Source: Moraxella boevrei DSM 14165 | GTDB lineage: Bacteria; Pseudomonadota; Gammaproteobacteria; Pseudomonadales; Moraxellaceae | Reading direction: 5' to 3' | Assembly: GCF_000379845.1 (NCBI RefSeq) | Contig: NZ_KB903804.1 | Location: 64,328-128,327, forward strand | Length of the DNA stretch: 64,000 nt | Shown: in pieces, positions 8,998-18,431 of the stretch | How positions within the stretch are numbered: the stretch's first letter is position 1 | Layout: every line of letters starts with the position of its first letter | Translations under genes and position numbers: made by a program | The notes under the pieces: model-generated | Database searches by the model: none | What the model was told of the DNA's origin: nothing | Seen by the model: only the letters and a program-made list of their open reading frames with translations

Positions 8998-11454
8998 TTA
9001 CTTTTTTACGCCTGCTTGTTGTAACAACGCCCCAAAACTACCGATTTTATCGGGTTTTTGTTCGGTTTTTTGGCGTGGTGTTTTGTCAGATTTTGGTTTT
9101 TTATCAAATTTTTGTTCGGTTTTGCGTTTTTCACCAACATTTTTATCAAATTTTGGCTTATCTGTTTTGGCTTTTGTTTTATCTGTTTTCATACTAAAGC
9201 CAATGCGTTTTCGCTCCACATCTAGCGAAATCACTCGCACTTTGACAATATCGCTAGGTTTAACAAAATTTAGTGGGTCAGCGATAAACTGATCGCTTAA
9301 TTCAGAAATATGTACCAAACCGTCTTGATGTACGCCGACATCTACAAAACAACCGAACGCCGTCACGTTGGTAACCACGCCTTCTAGCTCCATGCCGATT
9401 GCCAAATCTTTGATATCGTTGACATCATCACGGAATTGGGCAGTTTTAAACGCAGGACGTGGGTCGTGGGCAGGTTTTGCCAACTCTTGTTTAATCGCTA
9501 AGGCTTTGATTTGACTGTCTTCACTGTCGCTACTGTGGGTTTTTACCAAGTCAAACAATGAGCTATCTAATTGATTTAATTGGGTTTCATTTGCCAAAAC
9601 ATCGGTTAAATTTTTGTCCGCTTGGCTAAGCCATTGTTTAACCAAATGATAATTTTCTGGGTGCAAACCTGTGGCATCAAGCGGTTCATCACCGCCACGA
9701 ATGCGTAAAAACCCTGCCGACTGTTCAAAGGTTTTTGCCCCAAGTCTGGGTACATTTTTTAGCTGTTCACGATTGGCAAATGCTCCATGTTCGTTGCGAT
9801 AATTGACGATTTGTTGGGCGACATTGCTGTTTAACCCTGCAATATGTGCCAAAATCGCAGGGCTTGCCGTATTTACGTCCACACCCACCGCATTCACGCA
9901 GTCTTGAGTTACTTTTTCAAGGCTATCAGCAAGTTGGGTTTGGTTCACGTCATGCTGATATTGCCCCACGCCAATCGCTTTTGGGTCAACTTTGACCAGC
10001 TCGGAAAGTGGGTCTTGCAACCGTCTAGCAATCGACACCGCCCCACGGATTGACACATCCAAGTCGCTTAATTCTTGGCTTGCCAACTCACTCGCCGAGT
10101 ACACCGATGCACCTGATTCATTGACCACCACAGGCAACGCCTGAATGTCGCTATTTTCGCTCAAAATTTCTTTGATTAACGCATCGGTTTCACGGCTTGC
10201 TGTCCCATTACCGATTGCGATTAAGTTAACTTGATAATTTGTTAATAAATTTTTAATAATTTCTTTGGCTTCATCAATCCGATTTTCTGAACCAAATGGA
10301 TAAACAGTCGCCGTGGCAAACTCGCCTGTCTCGCTTTTGGCAACGTGTCCAAGGCTATCCACCACCGCCATTTTTACCCCATAACGAATGCCAGGGTCAA
10401 CCCCCAAAATTACTTGCTGTCCAGCGGGAGCAGTCATCAACAAGTGTTTTAAATTATTGGCAAAAACGTCAATCGCATCGGCTTCAGCTTTCAGACGTTT
10501 TTCGGTCAACAAGCGATGTTCAATATGGGGTCGCCATTTTTCTAGCCACAATTTTTTGGCAAGACTTTGCAAAAATTCTTGTCGGTCGCTTGGCTCAATG
10601 ACTGATAATTGAAAATGCTGAATAATTTGCTCAACAAATGCCGTGTCTTCACCTTCAATGCCAATGGTTAACACGTTTTCTTGACGACCACGCAACATCG
10701 CAAGCAAGCGATGATTTGGCAACCGAGCAAGGCTTTCGCTATGGTCAAAGTAATCGCTGAATTTTTCGCCAACTTCGCGTTTTTCTTCACTCGCCAATAA
10801 GCTATGCACTTGGGCAATTTTGCCAAAACCAATCCGCAATTTATCCAATAAATCAAGCTCTTGCGTCCATTCTTCCATGATAATCGCACCGATACCTTGT
10901 AGCTGTTTGTCTAGCTCGGCAAAGGGTGAATTTTCGGTTTCACCGTTTTCATTCACCGTTGGCTCAGGGGCTTGATAATCGGCTAAGGCTTGATTTGGGC
11001 TAACGCTGTCATGCAACACCGCCAACGCAATCGGCTCAAGCCCTGCTTCACGAGCTTGTGTCGCCACCGAACGGCGACGTGGACGATATGGCAGATAAAT
11101 GTCTTCTAATTCCAATTTTGACGTGGCATTGGCAATCCGTTCAACCAACTCATCCGTAAGTTTGCCTTGTGATGTCAACAACTCAAGGATTTTACCACGC
11201 CGAGTTGCCATATCTCTTTCATAATTCAAGGATTTTTCTAACTGGCGTAGCTGACTATCGTCCAAGCCTTGCGTTTGCTCTTTACGATAACGAGCAATAA
11301 ACGGAATGGTCGCCCCTTCGTCATACAACTTGACAAAGGCAGTAATTTGAGCAGTTTTCACCCCCGTTTCGTTTGCCAATTTTTGATAAATGGCGTGTTG
11401 AACTTCATCAGAAAGTGCGGTGGTAGTTTGGATTTCGTTGTCAATAGTCGTCAT
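8998..11454 (-). CDS. tex: Tex transcription accessory protein (S1 RNA-binding)
   Basis: Conserved nucleic-acid-binding protein that affects transcription and is widespread in bacteria. The 818-aa protein has the usual order: N-terminal helical region, a YqgF/RNase H-like domain ('ILGVDPGIRYGVKMAVVD' near 345-362), helix-hairpin-helix repeats (about 500-560), and a C-terminal S1 domain ('GVVTNVTAFGCFVDVGVHQ', about 655-725). The last 80 residues are a Lys/Asp-rich repetitive tail that is variable in the family. It stands alone as a transcription unit with a terminator behind it. Confidence 0.95.
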   Translation of the reverse strand: MTTIDNEIQTTTALSDEVQHAIYQKLANETGVKTAQITAFVKLYDEGATIPFIARYRKEQTQGLDDSQLRQLEKSLNYERDMATRRGKILELLTSQGKLTDELVERIANATSKLELEDIYLPYRPRRRSVATQAREAGLEPIALAVLHDSVSPNQALADYQAPEPTVNENGETENSPFAELDKQLQGIGAIIMEEWTQELDLLDKLRIGFGKIAQVHSLLASEEKREVGEKFSDYFDHSESLARLPNHRLLAMLRGRQENVLTIGIEGEDTAFVEQIIQHFQLSVIEPSDRQEFLQSLAKKLWLEKWRPHIEHRLLTEKRLKAEADAIDVFANNLKHLLMTAPAGQQVILGVDPGIRYGVKMAVVDSLGHVAKSETGEFATATVYPFGSENRIDEAKEIIKNLLTNYQVNLIAIGNGTASRETDALIKEILSENSDIQALPVVVNESGASVYSASELASQELSDLDVSIRGAVSIARRLQDPLSELVKVDPKAIGVGQYQHDVNQTQLADSLEKVTQDCVNAVGVDVNTASPAILAHIAGLNSNVAQQIVNYRNEHGAFANREQLKNVPRLGAKTFEQSAGFLRIRGGDEPLDATGLHPENYHLVKQWLSQADKNLTDVLANETQLNQLDSSLFDLVKTHSSDSEDSQIKALAIKQELAKPAHDPRPAFKTAQFRDDVNDIKDLAIGMELEGVVTNVTAFGCFVDVGVHQDGLVHISELSDQFIADPLNFVKPSDIVKVRVISLDVERKRIGFSMKTDKTKAKTDKPKFDKNVGEKRKTEQKFDKKPKSDKTPRQKTEQKPDKIGSFGALLQQAGVKK

Positions 11455-11759
11455 AGCAATCGCCTAAAACCTAGAACTCAATTAGAACCTAAAAGGTAAA
11501 ATATCCCAAAATGGACGGATAAAACGGGTGCATTATACCAAATTATCAAAACAGGTGCTAAAAATAATCAACAAATCTGTTAAAATCAACCAACTTTTCT
11601 GTAACTTTGACAAAAAACAAACTTTTGTTAAAATTTTTGTGAACAAAACCTGCTAAAATTTAATCACAAAAAAGCTATAGTAAAAACCGCAAAATTTTGC
11701 TTTAATAGTGGATATTTTTTTATAATTTTAATGTTAAAAATACGCAATGGAGCAACGCA
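11455..11759. promoter_or_regulatory. tex-ompR divergent intergenic region
   Basis: A 305-bp A/T-rich gap between divergent genes. The best promoter is TTGACA (11607-11612), 16 bp, TAAAAT (11629-11634) on the plus strand, giving an ompR leader of roughly 120 nt. An A/T-rich GGAG-containing stretch (ATGGAGCAACGCA) ends at the ompR ATG. No other structure seen. Confidence 0.6.
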
Positions 11760-12557
11760 ATGTCTGATTCAACCCAACTTGAAGAACAACGCAACAACCA
11801 AAACCACCAAGAAAGCAACCACGAAACCAGCCATGAACCCAACATTAGCCAACGCATTTTGGTGGTAGACGATGATGCACGTCTGCGAGCGTTGTTGCAA
11901 CGTTTTTTGGAAGATGACGGCTATGTAGTGCGTACTGCCCATGACGGCAACCAAATGGACAAACTGCTACAACGTGAATTATTTTCGCTGATTGTGCTAG
12001 ATTTGATGTTGCCAAACGAAGACGGCATCAGCATCTGCAAACGCTTGCGTGAGCAAAATTCCGACATTCCAATCATCATGCTCACCGCCAAAGGTTCAGA
12101 TGCCGACCGCATCGCAGGGCTAGAAGCAGGAGCCGATGATTATTTGCCAAAACCATTTAACCCAAAAGAATTATTGGCTCGTATCAAAGCAGTGTTACGC
12201 CGTCAAAACCGTGAATTACCAGGGGCTCCAAGCCAACAAGTAGAAGTCGTGGAATTTGGGGCATGGACGCTAGATTTATCCACTCGCACGCTCAAACGAG
12301 ACGGGCAAGTCGTTACTTTGACGACAGGCGAATTTAGCGTGTTAAAAGCCCTTGTACAACACCCAAGGGAGCCGTTAACCCGTGATAAATTAATGAATTT
12401 AGCTCGGGGGCGTGAATGGGGGGCAATGGAACGCTCCATTGACGTGCAAGTGTCAAGACTTCGCCGTTTGATTGAAGATAATCCGTCCCAAGCTCGCTAT
12501 CTCCAAACCGTGTGGGGGGTTGGTTATTGCTTTGTGCCTGATGGGGCGGATGTTTAA
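11760..12557 (+). CDS. ompR: OmpR-family response regulator
   Basis: Two-component DNA-binding regulator, probably OmpR. The 265-aa protein has a receiver domain (about 33-150) with acidic pocket VVDDDAR (35-41), phosphoacceptor Asp81, and Lys131 in PKPF. A winged-helix domain follows, with 'TTGEFSVLKALVQHPREPL' and 'RSIDVQVSRLRRLIEDNP'. A 30-residue Asn/Gln/His-rich N-terminal extension precedes the receiver. In most relatives envZ follows; here the next gene is a lipoprotein, so the cognate kinase must be elsewhere or missing. Confidence 0.88.
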   Translation: MSDSTQLEEQRNNQNHQESNHETSHEPNISQRILVVDDDARLRALLQRFLEDDGYVVRTAHDGNQMDKLLQRELFSLIVLDLMLPNEDGISICKRLREQNSDIPIIMLTAKGSDADRIAGLEAGADDYLPKPFNPKELLARIKAVLRRQNRELPGAPSQQVEVVEFGAWTLDLSTRTLKRDGQVVTLTTGEFSVLKALVQHPREPLTRDKLMNLARGREWGAMERSIDVQVSRLRRLIEDNPSQARYLQTVWGVGYCFVPDGADV

Positions 12558-12592
12558 TTTAAGCTAATGATTTAATCAAGGTTATCTGTATT

Positions 12593-13560
12593 ATGCCAAC
12601 ACTTAAACAACCTTGTTATAACCAAAAACTTGGCTTAGCATTGATTATTTTGCTCTTGGTTGGTTGTAGCAAAAGCGAAGTTGACCACACTCAATCGTCA
12701 AGCACACAAGCAGATACGGCTTTAGCAACCGATACGCTAGTGTCAACTTCAGACAATCAAATTGATAAAACCGTGATTAATCAACAAGATAACAATCCTA
12801 CTCTACAAAATAAACAGTTGATTGTCAATGGAGCTGTCAGTTTTGATGTAAAAAATGTCCAACAAAGCGTTCAACAGATTAACCAAATCACTACTCAACT
12901 CGGTGGTTATGTTGCCCAAAATACGATTAGTAATAATATCGTTGATACGCAAAGCCTAAACATCGGCAATCAGCAACGCAAAGAAATCATTAGCTATCAA
13001 CGCAACGCCCAACTAACCGTACGTATTCCCAAACAAAATAAAATGTAGAGACATTTTTAACCCAACTACAGCCTCAAATCCAATTTTTACATCAAAATGA
13101 ATTTAGTGCCAAAGATGTTACATTGGATATCCAAAAACAAGCCTTACTTGCTGAAATCCAACGTCACACCGCCCAAAACATTGCCAGTAGCTCCACCAAT
13201 CAGGACACAGCAATTATTGGCGAACAAGCAAAAGCATTGGCTCGTACCCAAGCCTTATACCATGAAATTGAACAAAAGTCTATCACTGATGCAATGGCAT
13301 TGAGTACCATTAGTTTGAATTTTTCACAGCCAATACAACTGCACGAAACGATTAGCGATGATATACAGGCAAAAATTACCCAACAAAAAACCTTCAATTT
13401 TATACCACGTTTCCAAGAAAATCTAAAAAATGGTTGGACATATTTTGTAGAATTTGTATTGTGGTTGGCTCAATTTTGGGTATTTTTAACTGTTATCGTG
13501 TCAATAATTTTTGGCATTCGCCAGTTAAAAGTAAAGCTGAAAAAACGCCCAAAATCATAA
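12593..13560 (+). pseudogene. DUF4349-type lipoprotein gene, split by a frameshift
   Basis: The first part (151 aa) starts with a lipoprotein signal ending LLVGC25 and continues into a DUF4349-like region ('QINQITTQLGGYVAQ', 'RNAQLTVRIPKQN'), then stops at TAG 13046-13048. The -1 frame resumes directly after it: NVETFLTQLQP, then 'FSAKDVTLDIQ', a coiled-coil region, 'STISLNFSQP', and a C-terminal transmembrane helix with a basic end (RQLKVKLKKRPKS). Adding one A to the AAAA run at 13040-13043 restores one frame of about 322 aa. It is either a true frameshift or a sequencing/assembly error. The codons around the site do not form a -1 slippery heptamer. Confidence 0.8.
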
Positions 13561-13694
13561 TTTTTTTTAAAATAACATTAATTAATTAAGTCGATTAGTT
13601 AGCAAATAATGCACAACTATCTTACAAAAATTTGTTATAATCGCTCTTATTTTTTAATAAAAGCTAAATGATAATTTATTGACAAAAAGGGAAA

Positions 13695-14642
13695 ATGATG
13701 CAAATTGAACGCCTAGTACCGAAGACTACTGATGTTGGCGGTATTCCAATCGCTCGCCTACTCCCCAACAAAGGCAAACAGCCAATTGGGGCATGGTGTT
13801 TTTTGGACCATGCAGGCCCTGCTAGATTTGGCGATGATGAAAATGGCATGCAAGTCGGTCGCCATCCGCACACCAATCTGCAGACCTTTACATGGATGCT
13901 AGACGGGGAAGTGTTGCACAACGACAGTATCGGCAACCGCCAAATTATCCGCAAAAACCAAGTCAACCTGATGACCGCAGGCACAGGGGCGAGCCAAGGC
14001 ATCTCGCACACCGAGCAAAGTATTTTTGTGGAGACAGGCGGTTTATCGAATGTAAGCCGAGCCTTGCAGGCCGTGCAGTTATGGCTTGCTCTGCCTATGG
14101 ATAAAGAGATTGAACGCAGTTTTCATCATTATCCGACCTTGCCGACATGGACGGATAACGGCGTGAATTTTACGCTCACCACAGGCAGTTATCAGTATAA
14201 CGATAGCAATTATCAAGCCCCTACTTTGCAATATTCGCCAAGCATTGCCCTTTATGTGGAATTTACCAACGATAGCGACATTAAGTTAAATTTGCAAAAT
14301 GGTTTTGAATATGGGATTTTGGTAGTAACAGGCGAGCTTGAATTTGACGGACAAACCTTTGTTCAAGATGAATTGGCACGCATTGTATTTGATAAATCTG
14401 ATAATCATTTAGATAATTTAACCTTAACACTCCGTGCAAAAATAGGTACTCGCCTAATGTTAATTGGCGGTGAGCCGTTACGTCAGCCTGTGCTGATTTG
14501 GTGGAATTTTGTGGATAAAGATAAAGCAGGACTTGAACAATCTATCATTGACTGGAATAATCAGCATGAGCGTTTTGGTGATATTCACATTGACATGAAA
14601 CGCCTTGTCGCACCGCCGTTGCCAGACGGATTTAAGGGCTAA
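13695..14642 (+). CDS. Pirin family protein
   Basis: A 315-aa bicupin of the pirin family. The N-terminal cupin carries the metal-site segment 'GRHPHTNLQTFTWMLDGE' (about 55-72; pirins usually read HPHRGIET) and 'MTAGTGASQGISHTE' (about 94-108). The C-terminal cupin is less conserved. Bacterial pirins include quercetinases and proteins that bind metabolic enzymes, so the reaction here is unknown. AAAAAGGG precedes two consecutive ATGs; either could start. A terminator follows. Confidence 0.88.
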   Translation: MMQIERLVPKTTDVGGIPIARLLPNKGKQPIGAWCFLDHAGPARFGDDENGMQVGRHPHTNLQTFTWMLDGEVLHNDSIGNRQIIRKNQVNLMTAGTGASQGISHTEQSIFVETGGLSNVSRALQAVQLWLALPMDKEIERSFHHYPTLPTWTDNGVNFTLTTGSYQYNDSNYQAPTLQYSPSIALYVEFTNDSDIKLNLQNGFEYGILVVTGELEFDGQTFVQDELARIVFDKSDNHLDNLTLTLRAKIGTRLMLIGGEPLRQPVLIWWNFVDKDKAGLEQSIIDWNNQHERFGDIHIDMKRLVAPPLPDGFKG

Positions 14643-14690
14643 ACTTTTGTTTTGTGTAATCGATTGGTATTAAAAAATGATTGACATTAA

Positions 14691-14728
14691 AAAAGCCGTT
14701 TTATTACGAATAATAAAACGGCTTTTTT
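14691..14728 (+). terminator. Terminator downstream of pirin gene
   Basis: A perfect 16-bp hairpin (AAAAGCCGTTTTATTA with its complement, CGAA loop) followed by T's. Confidence 0.85.
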
Positions 14729-15564
14729 ACAGTCCTTTGTCGCATCTGCCAAATCATTTGACTCGTTGTGGGGATTTTGTGAAAGATTGATTTTTCCTAA
14801 ATCAATTTAACAAATTTATTAAGCCATTAATAAAACTAACAAGTTTGTTTTTTTCACGTTGACAATAACCATTTCCAGCGATTATGAAGTCAGCTGATTT
14901 TCCGTTATCAGTAATTTCCCTATGTGCTAATCATTAGCTTAACAGCATCTATCCGTACCTCAGCCTTGAGTGTCCTATTCCTGTGCTGTTGCGTGTATTA
15001 TGCCAAAGTTTGCTTAGCAAACCTAGTGGCAAAAAACGGATATTGTTGTAAGCTAAAACGCACAAACCACCCAAATCACACCAAAAATATTCATCTTGCA
15101 ATGGCTTATGGGCTTTATTATCATAATCATTCATTTATACAAAAGGTGGTTGCTAATGATGACACTTAATTATCAAGATAGCTATAGACAACTATCAAAA
15201 AAGCTATCCAAATAATTATCCAAACTTTTAGCGAGAGTTTGACAACGCCCACCCACAAAATATTGAATAAAAGCCAGCAAAAAATTAACTGTTCGCGAAT
15301 TTTTAATTTCTCAAGATAGCAGACAAATTACCGTGCATCACCATGCGAAGCTTTTTTGGTTGGGCAAGTCAAACCTATACCACAGGCAAAGTTTGTTTTC
15401 AATCCACTGGCTTTGACATGGCTATTAATGATTTTTATGTAGGTTGGATTTTGATGATTAGCAAATAACGTAGGCTAGTTTTTTAACCCAGAAAAATCAA
15501 CGATTTAATAAGCTGGACTAAAGCCACCACCTACAATTCAACACTGTTTGCACCACTCCTATGA
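14729..15564. other. 0.8-kb stretch with no convincing gene
   Basis: Both strands are broken by stops. The longest open frames (14924-15169 plus, 14949-15134 minus) overlap each other antisense and lack ribosome sites or recognisable motifs. A plus-strand stretch near 15280-15415 reads like decayed coding sequence (for example 'VREFLISQDSRQ' then 'HHAKLFWLGKSN') but belongs to no family I know. The 3' part holds an inverted repeat listed separately. Confidence 0.5.
15438..15535. repeat. Small inverted-repeat element (TGTAGGTKG ends)
   Basis: The stretch begins TGTAGGTTGGATTT and ends AAAGCCACCACCTACA, so the ends are imperfect inverted repeats (TGTAGGTTGG versus TGTAGGTGGTGG) about 98 bp apart. 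The GTAGGTGG...CTTTAGTCCAGC motif resembles dispersed repeats of the GTAGGGTGGGCTTTAGCCCACC type. Confidence 0.4.
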
Positions 15565-17730
15565 TTATTTGGCAAAATCTGCATCCAACATCACTTTACT
15601 CGCCTCAATAATAAAGGCTTCATTTTCAGGGAGTTTTGGGCGTTCGCTTTCTTTCATTTTACTACGTGCTTCAACTTCAGCATCTAGCGATGCTTGATAC
15701 GCTGTCCAATCGGCATACGGTTTTTCACCCATTGCAATTCGGCGGTTATTTTCTGCTTTTAGGGTTTTGTTTTCAATGCTATCTCGGTAGGCACGGCGTT
15801 CGTCAATGTTAAGTTTAATCGGTTTTTTCTCATCATCTGCGTTACGAATGGCATTTAATGCAGTCAAATAATGAAATTGCGGATTGCTATTTTGGCGTAT
15901 GGTTGAAAGCTGATTTAAAGTTTTTAGCGTGTCTTGGCTGTACTCACCTGCAGGTTTATAGGGTGCAGAGCGGATAGTGTCCCATTTGAGTGGGTTTTTC
16001 ATGTTACGTTCGCCCACTTCCATGCCTTCATAAATATTCACCAAGTTCACATCAGGCTCAACGCCTTTGTTTTGGGTACTTCCGCCTGTGATACGGTAAA
16101 ATTTACGCTGGGTCAATGTCGCTGAGCCGAGTGCCAAGTTATCCAGTTGAATTTGGGCAGAGCCTTTGCCCGTGGTGGTGCTACCGATGATTAAGCCACG
16201 TCCATAATCTTGGATTGCGGCAGCAAAAATTTCACTCGCTGATGCCGAGCCGAGATTGATTAACACCGTCATCGGTTTACTGTACAGTTGCTCACCGTTG
16301 TCTTCGTCTTCATAAACTTGGATATTACCACGGTTATCACGGATTTGTACGAGCGGGCCTGACTTGACAAACAGTCCAATCATTTTTGCCACTTCATCTA
16401 GCGAGCCACCCGGATTATCACGCAAATCCACCACCATGCCGTCAATATTTTGGGCGTTCAGGGCTTTTATCGCATTTTCGGTATCAATACTGACACTGCG
16501 ATAGTCTTCCCCTGCTCGGCGAGCTTGGTAATTTAGGTAAAAACTTGGAATTTCTAATACACCAATTTTTTTATCATTGCCTTGTTTGTCTTTAACCATA
16601 ATCACCCGATGCGTTACACCTGACTCTTCTTGTTTTATCACGTCACGCTCTAGAGTAACGTTGCGTGCAGAGCTATCAGGCGTGTTTGGGGCTTTTAGGC
16701 GTAAGGTGACGTTTGTGCCTTTTTTGCCACGGATAAGATTGACAATTTCACGGGTAGAATAGCCGACTGTGTCTATCATTTTGCCGTTTTCATCGGTAAC
16801 GCCGATAATTAAATCGTTGGCTTTGACCTGTCCAGAGCGAGACGCTGGACCACCGTCCACTAAGTTCATAATCCGAGTATAATCAGGGTTTTTGCGGTCT
16901 GGTTGAATAGACACGCCAATGCCAACAAGTTCAAGCGTGGATTGGATTTTCATTTCGGTGGCTTGCACAGGGGCAAAATAGTTACTATGTGGGTCATAGC
17001 TTGCCATTGCCGAATTTAAAATACTTTCCAAAATTTGGTCGCTACTAATGCGTTCTAATTGGGCCTTTTGACGGTTTAAACGGTTTGCCAAAATTTGGTT
17101 TGGTGTGCGAGTTTCATTTTTTACCAAATCCAAATTGTTAAATTTATCCGCATTTTCCGTCAAAAATTTGTCTTTAACTTTGTCTTCTTCTTGATTAATT
17201 GTCAGTCCAATTAATTGAAACGTCAGCTGTTTTTGCCAATAATCTTGTTGTTCTTGTTTGGTTTTAAAACGTGGCAGTTTTTCACGGTCAATCACCACAG
17301 TGTCGTTGCGTTTTAAATTAACATCGGTTTTTAAAAAACTATCCGCAAAGGCATAATACGCCAACGAACGCTGTTTAAAGCGTTGATAAATCTCAAAACC
17401 CGCCTTTAAATCGCCCCGTTTTAACATTTCGGCAAAATTATTGGCATATTTTTGGTTAAATTCATCAATATCTGACTGCAAAAATAAGCTACGATTGGGG
17501 TCTAAACCGTCCAAATAATCCGCCAAAATCTGCTTGCCCGTCGCCTTGTCAAGCGGTTTATCCAAATAATGACTGCGGTCAAGTAATGCCGACACTTGGC
17601 GAGTGACTTGGCGTTGCTCACTGCTAATCGGTGAGTTTTCTGATGCCACTGCTGTATGGTAGCTTTGCCCCAAAATCACCCCACCAACAGCCAATGCCAA
17701 TACGCTTGCTGTTAATTGTTTATACTTCAT
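15565..17730 (-). CDS. prc: Tail-specific C-terminal processing protease
   Basis: Periplasmic serine protease (S41 family) that trims or degrades proteins by their C-termini and matures lipoprotein or cell-wall enzymes. The 721-aa protein has a signal peptide (MKYKQLTASVLALAVGGVIL, cut near 'TAVA'), a PDZ domain (about 262-350), a Ser/Lys dyad Ser497 (SASASE) and Lys522 (TGKGSAQ), and the long C-terminal DUF3340-type domain of Prc (about 570-720). This is the Prc type, longer than CtpA. It stands alone between intergenic regions. Confidence 0.95.
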   Translation of the reverse strand: MKYKQLTASVLALAVGGVILGQSYHTAVASENSPISSEQRQVTRQVSALLDRSHYLDKPLDKATGKQILADYLDGLDPNRSLFLQSDIDEFNQKYANNFAEMLKRGDLKAGFEIYQRFKQRSLAYYAFADSFLKTDVNLKRNDTVVIDREKLPRFKTKQEQQDYWQKQLTFQLIGLTINQEEDKVKDKFLTENADKFNNLDLVKNETRTPNQILANRLNRQKAQLERISSDQILESILNSAMASYDPHSNYFAPVQATEMKIQSTLELVGIGVSIQPDRKNPDYTRIMNLVDGGPASRSGQVKANDLIIGVTDENGKMIDTVGYSTREIVNLIRGKKGTNVTLRLKAPNTPDSSARNVTLERDVIKQEESGVTHRVIMVKDKQGNDKKIGVLEIPSFYLNYQARRAGEDYRSVSIDTENAIKALNAQNIDGMVVDLRDNPGGSLDEVAKMIGLFVKSGPLVQIRDNRGNIQVYEDEDNGEQLYSKPMTVLINLGSASASEIFAAAIQDYGRGLIIGSTTTGKGSAQIQLDNLALGSATLTQRKFYRITGGSTQNKGVEPDVNLVNIYEGMEVGERNMKNPLKWDTIRSAPYKPAGEYSQDTLKTLNQLSTIRQNSNPQFHYLTALNAIRNADDEKKPIKLNIDERRAYRDSIENKTLKAENNRRIAMGEKPYADWTAYQASLDAEVEARSKMKESERPKLPENEAFIIEASKVMLDADFAK

Positions 17731-17845
17731 GATAATCCTTAATTTATTGTATAAAATGCGTTGTAGAACGAAACAATTTTAACCCTGTATCTTAGCACTG
17801 TCTGCCCAAATAAACTAGCTAACTTATGTAAACAAAACTTACTGA

Positions 17846-18358
17846 TTAATCCAAATATTTTGCCACAAACTCAGGTAAAAAAGTTTCACTAATCAAGATA
17901 CGTTTACCATGCCAACGATACACACTTTGCCGTTGCCAACCGTCCGCCGTCAGCTGATAACAGCGATGTACCAACGCCGCCTGATGCCTAGCAAAAATCA
18001 CATAACCAATCGGACGTTGTCCCAAATTTGCCAACTGTCGTCCATGCCCTGTCAAACTGTGAAAACTAAACACACTGCGTGCTTTGACCCATGCAGGCTC
18101 GTCTACCTTACCAAATAGTAACGCTTCTCGTACCCAAGCAGATTGCGGACGTTGTGGCAGTTTTAATTGGTCAATTTCGGTTCGGCTTAACGTTTGCCGT
18201 CCTTCAAAAGTCGGCTGTACGATGAGTTTTTGGGCGGATAATTGTTCAATTTTGGCAGTTAATGAACCGTTGGCAGTGAGCCAGTTTGCCAATGGACGAT
18301 GTTGTAATTCGTTTGGCAAACGCTTTAAAATTTTTGGCACAGAAGGCGGATTTTGCAT
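17846..18358 (-). CDS. ubiC: Chorismate lyase
   Basis: Splits chorismate into 4-hydroxybenzoate and pyruvate, the entry step to ubiquinone. The 170-aa protein has family segments 'AWVREALLFG', 'ARSVFSF', 'LGQRPIGYVIFARH' and the C-terminal 'ISETFLPEF'. I set the start at ATG 18358; an upstream TTG would add five residues. The ribosome site is weak. ubiA, often adjacent elsewhere, is not here. It is divergent from rluE with a gap of about 70 bp. Confidence 0.85.
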   Translation of the reverse strand: MQNPPSVPKILKRLPNELQHRPLANWLTANGSLTAKIEQLSAQKLIVQPTFEGRQTLSRTEIDQLKLPQRPQSAWVREALLFGKVDEPAWVKARSVFSFHSLTGHGRQLANLGQRPIGYVIFARHQAALVHRCYQLTADGWQRQSVYRWHGKRILISETFLPEFVAKYLD

Positions 18359-18431
18359 ATCAATTTTTTGCAATTTGGGTTAAAATGGTGGCTATTGTAA
18401 CGTGAATTGATGAAGACAACAAGCCAAAACC

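Noticed and set aside
13030..13060. Programmed -1 frameshift in the DUF4349 gene
   Set aside because: The codons at the junction (AAT AAA ATG) would re-pair badly after a -1 slip, and no pseudoknot is evident. A simple one-base deletion fits better.
14924..15169. 81-aa plus-strand and overlapping 61-aa minus-strand frames
   Set aside because: They overlap antisense, lack start signals and match nothing known.
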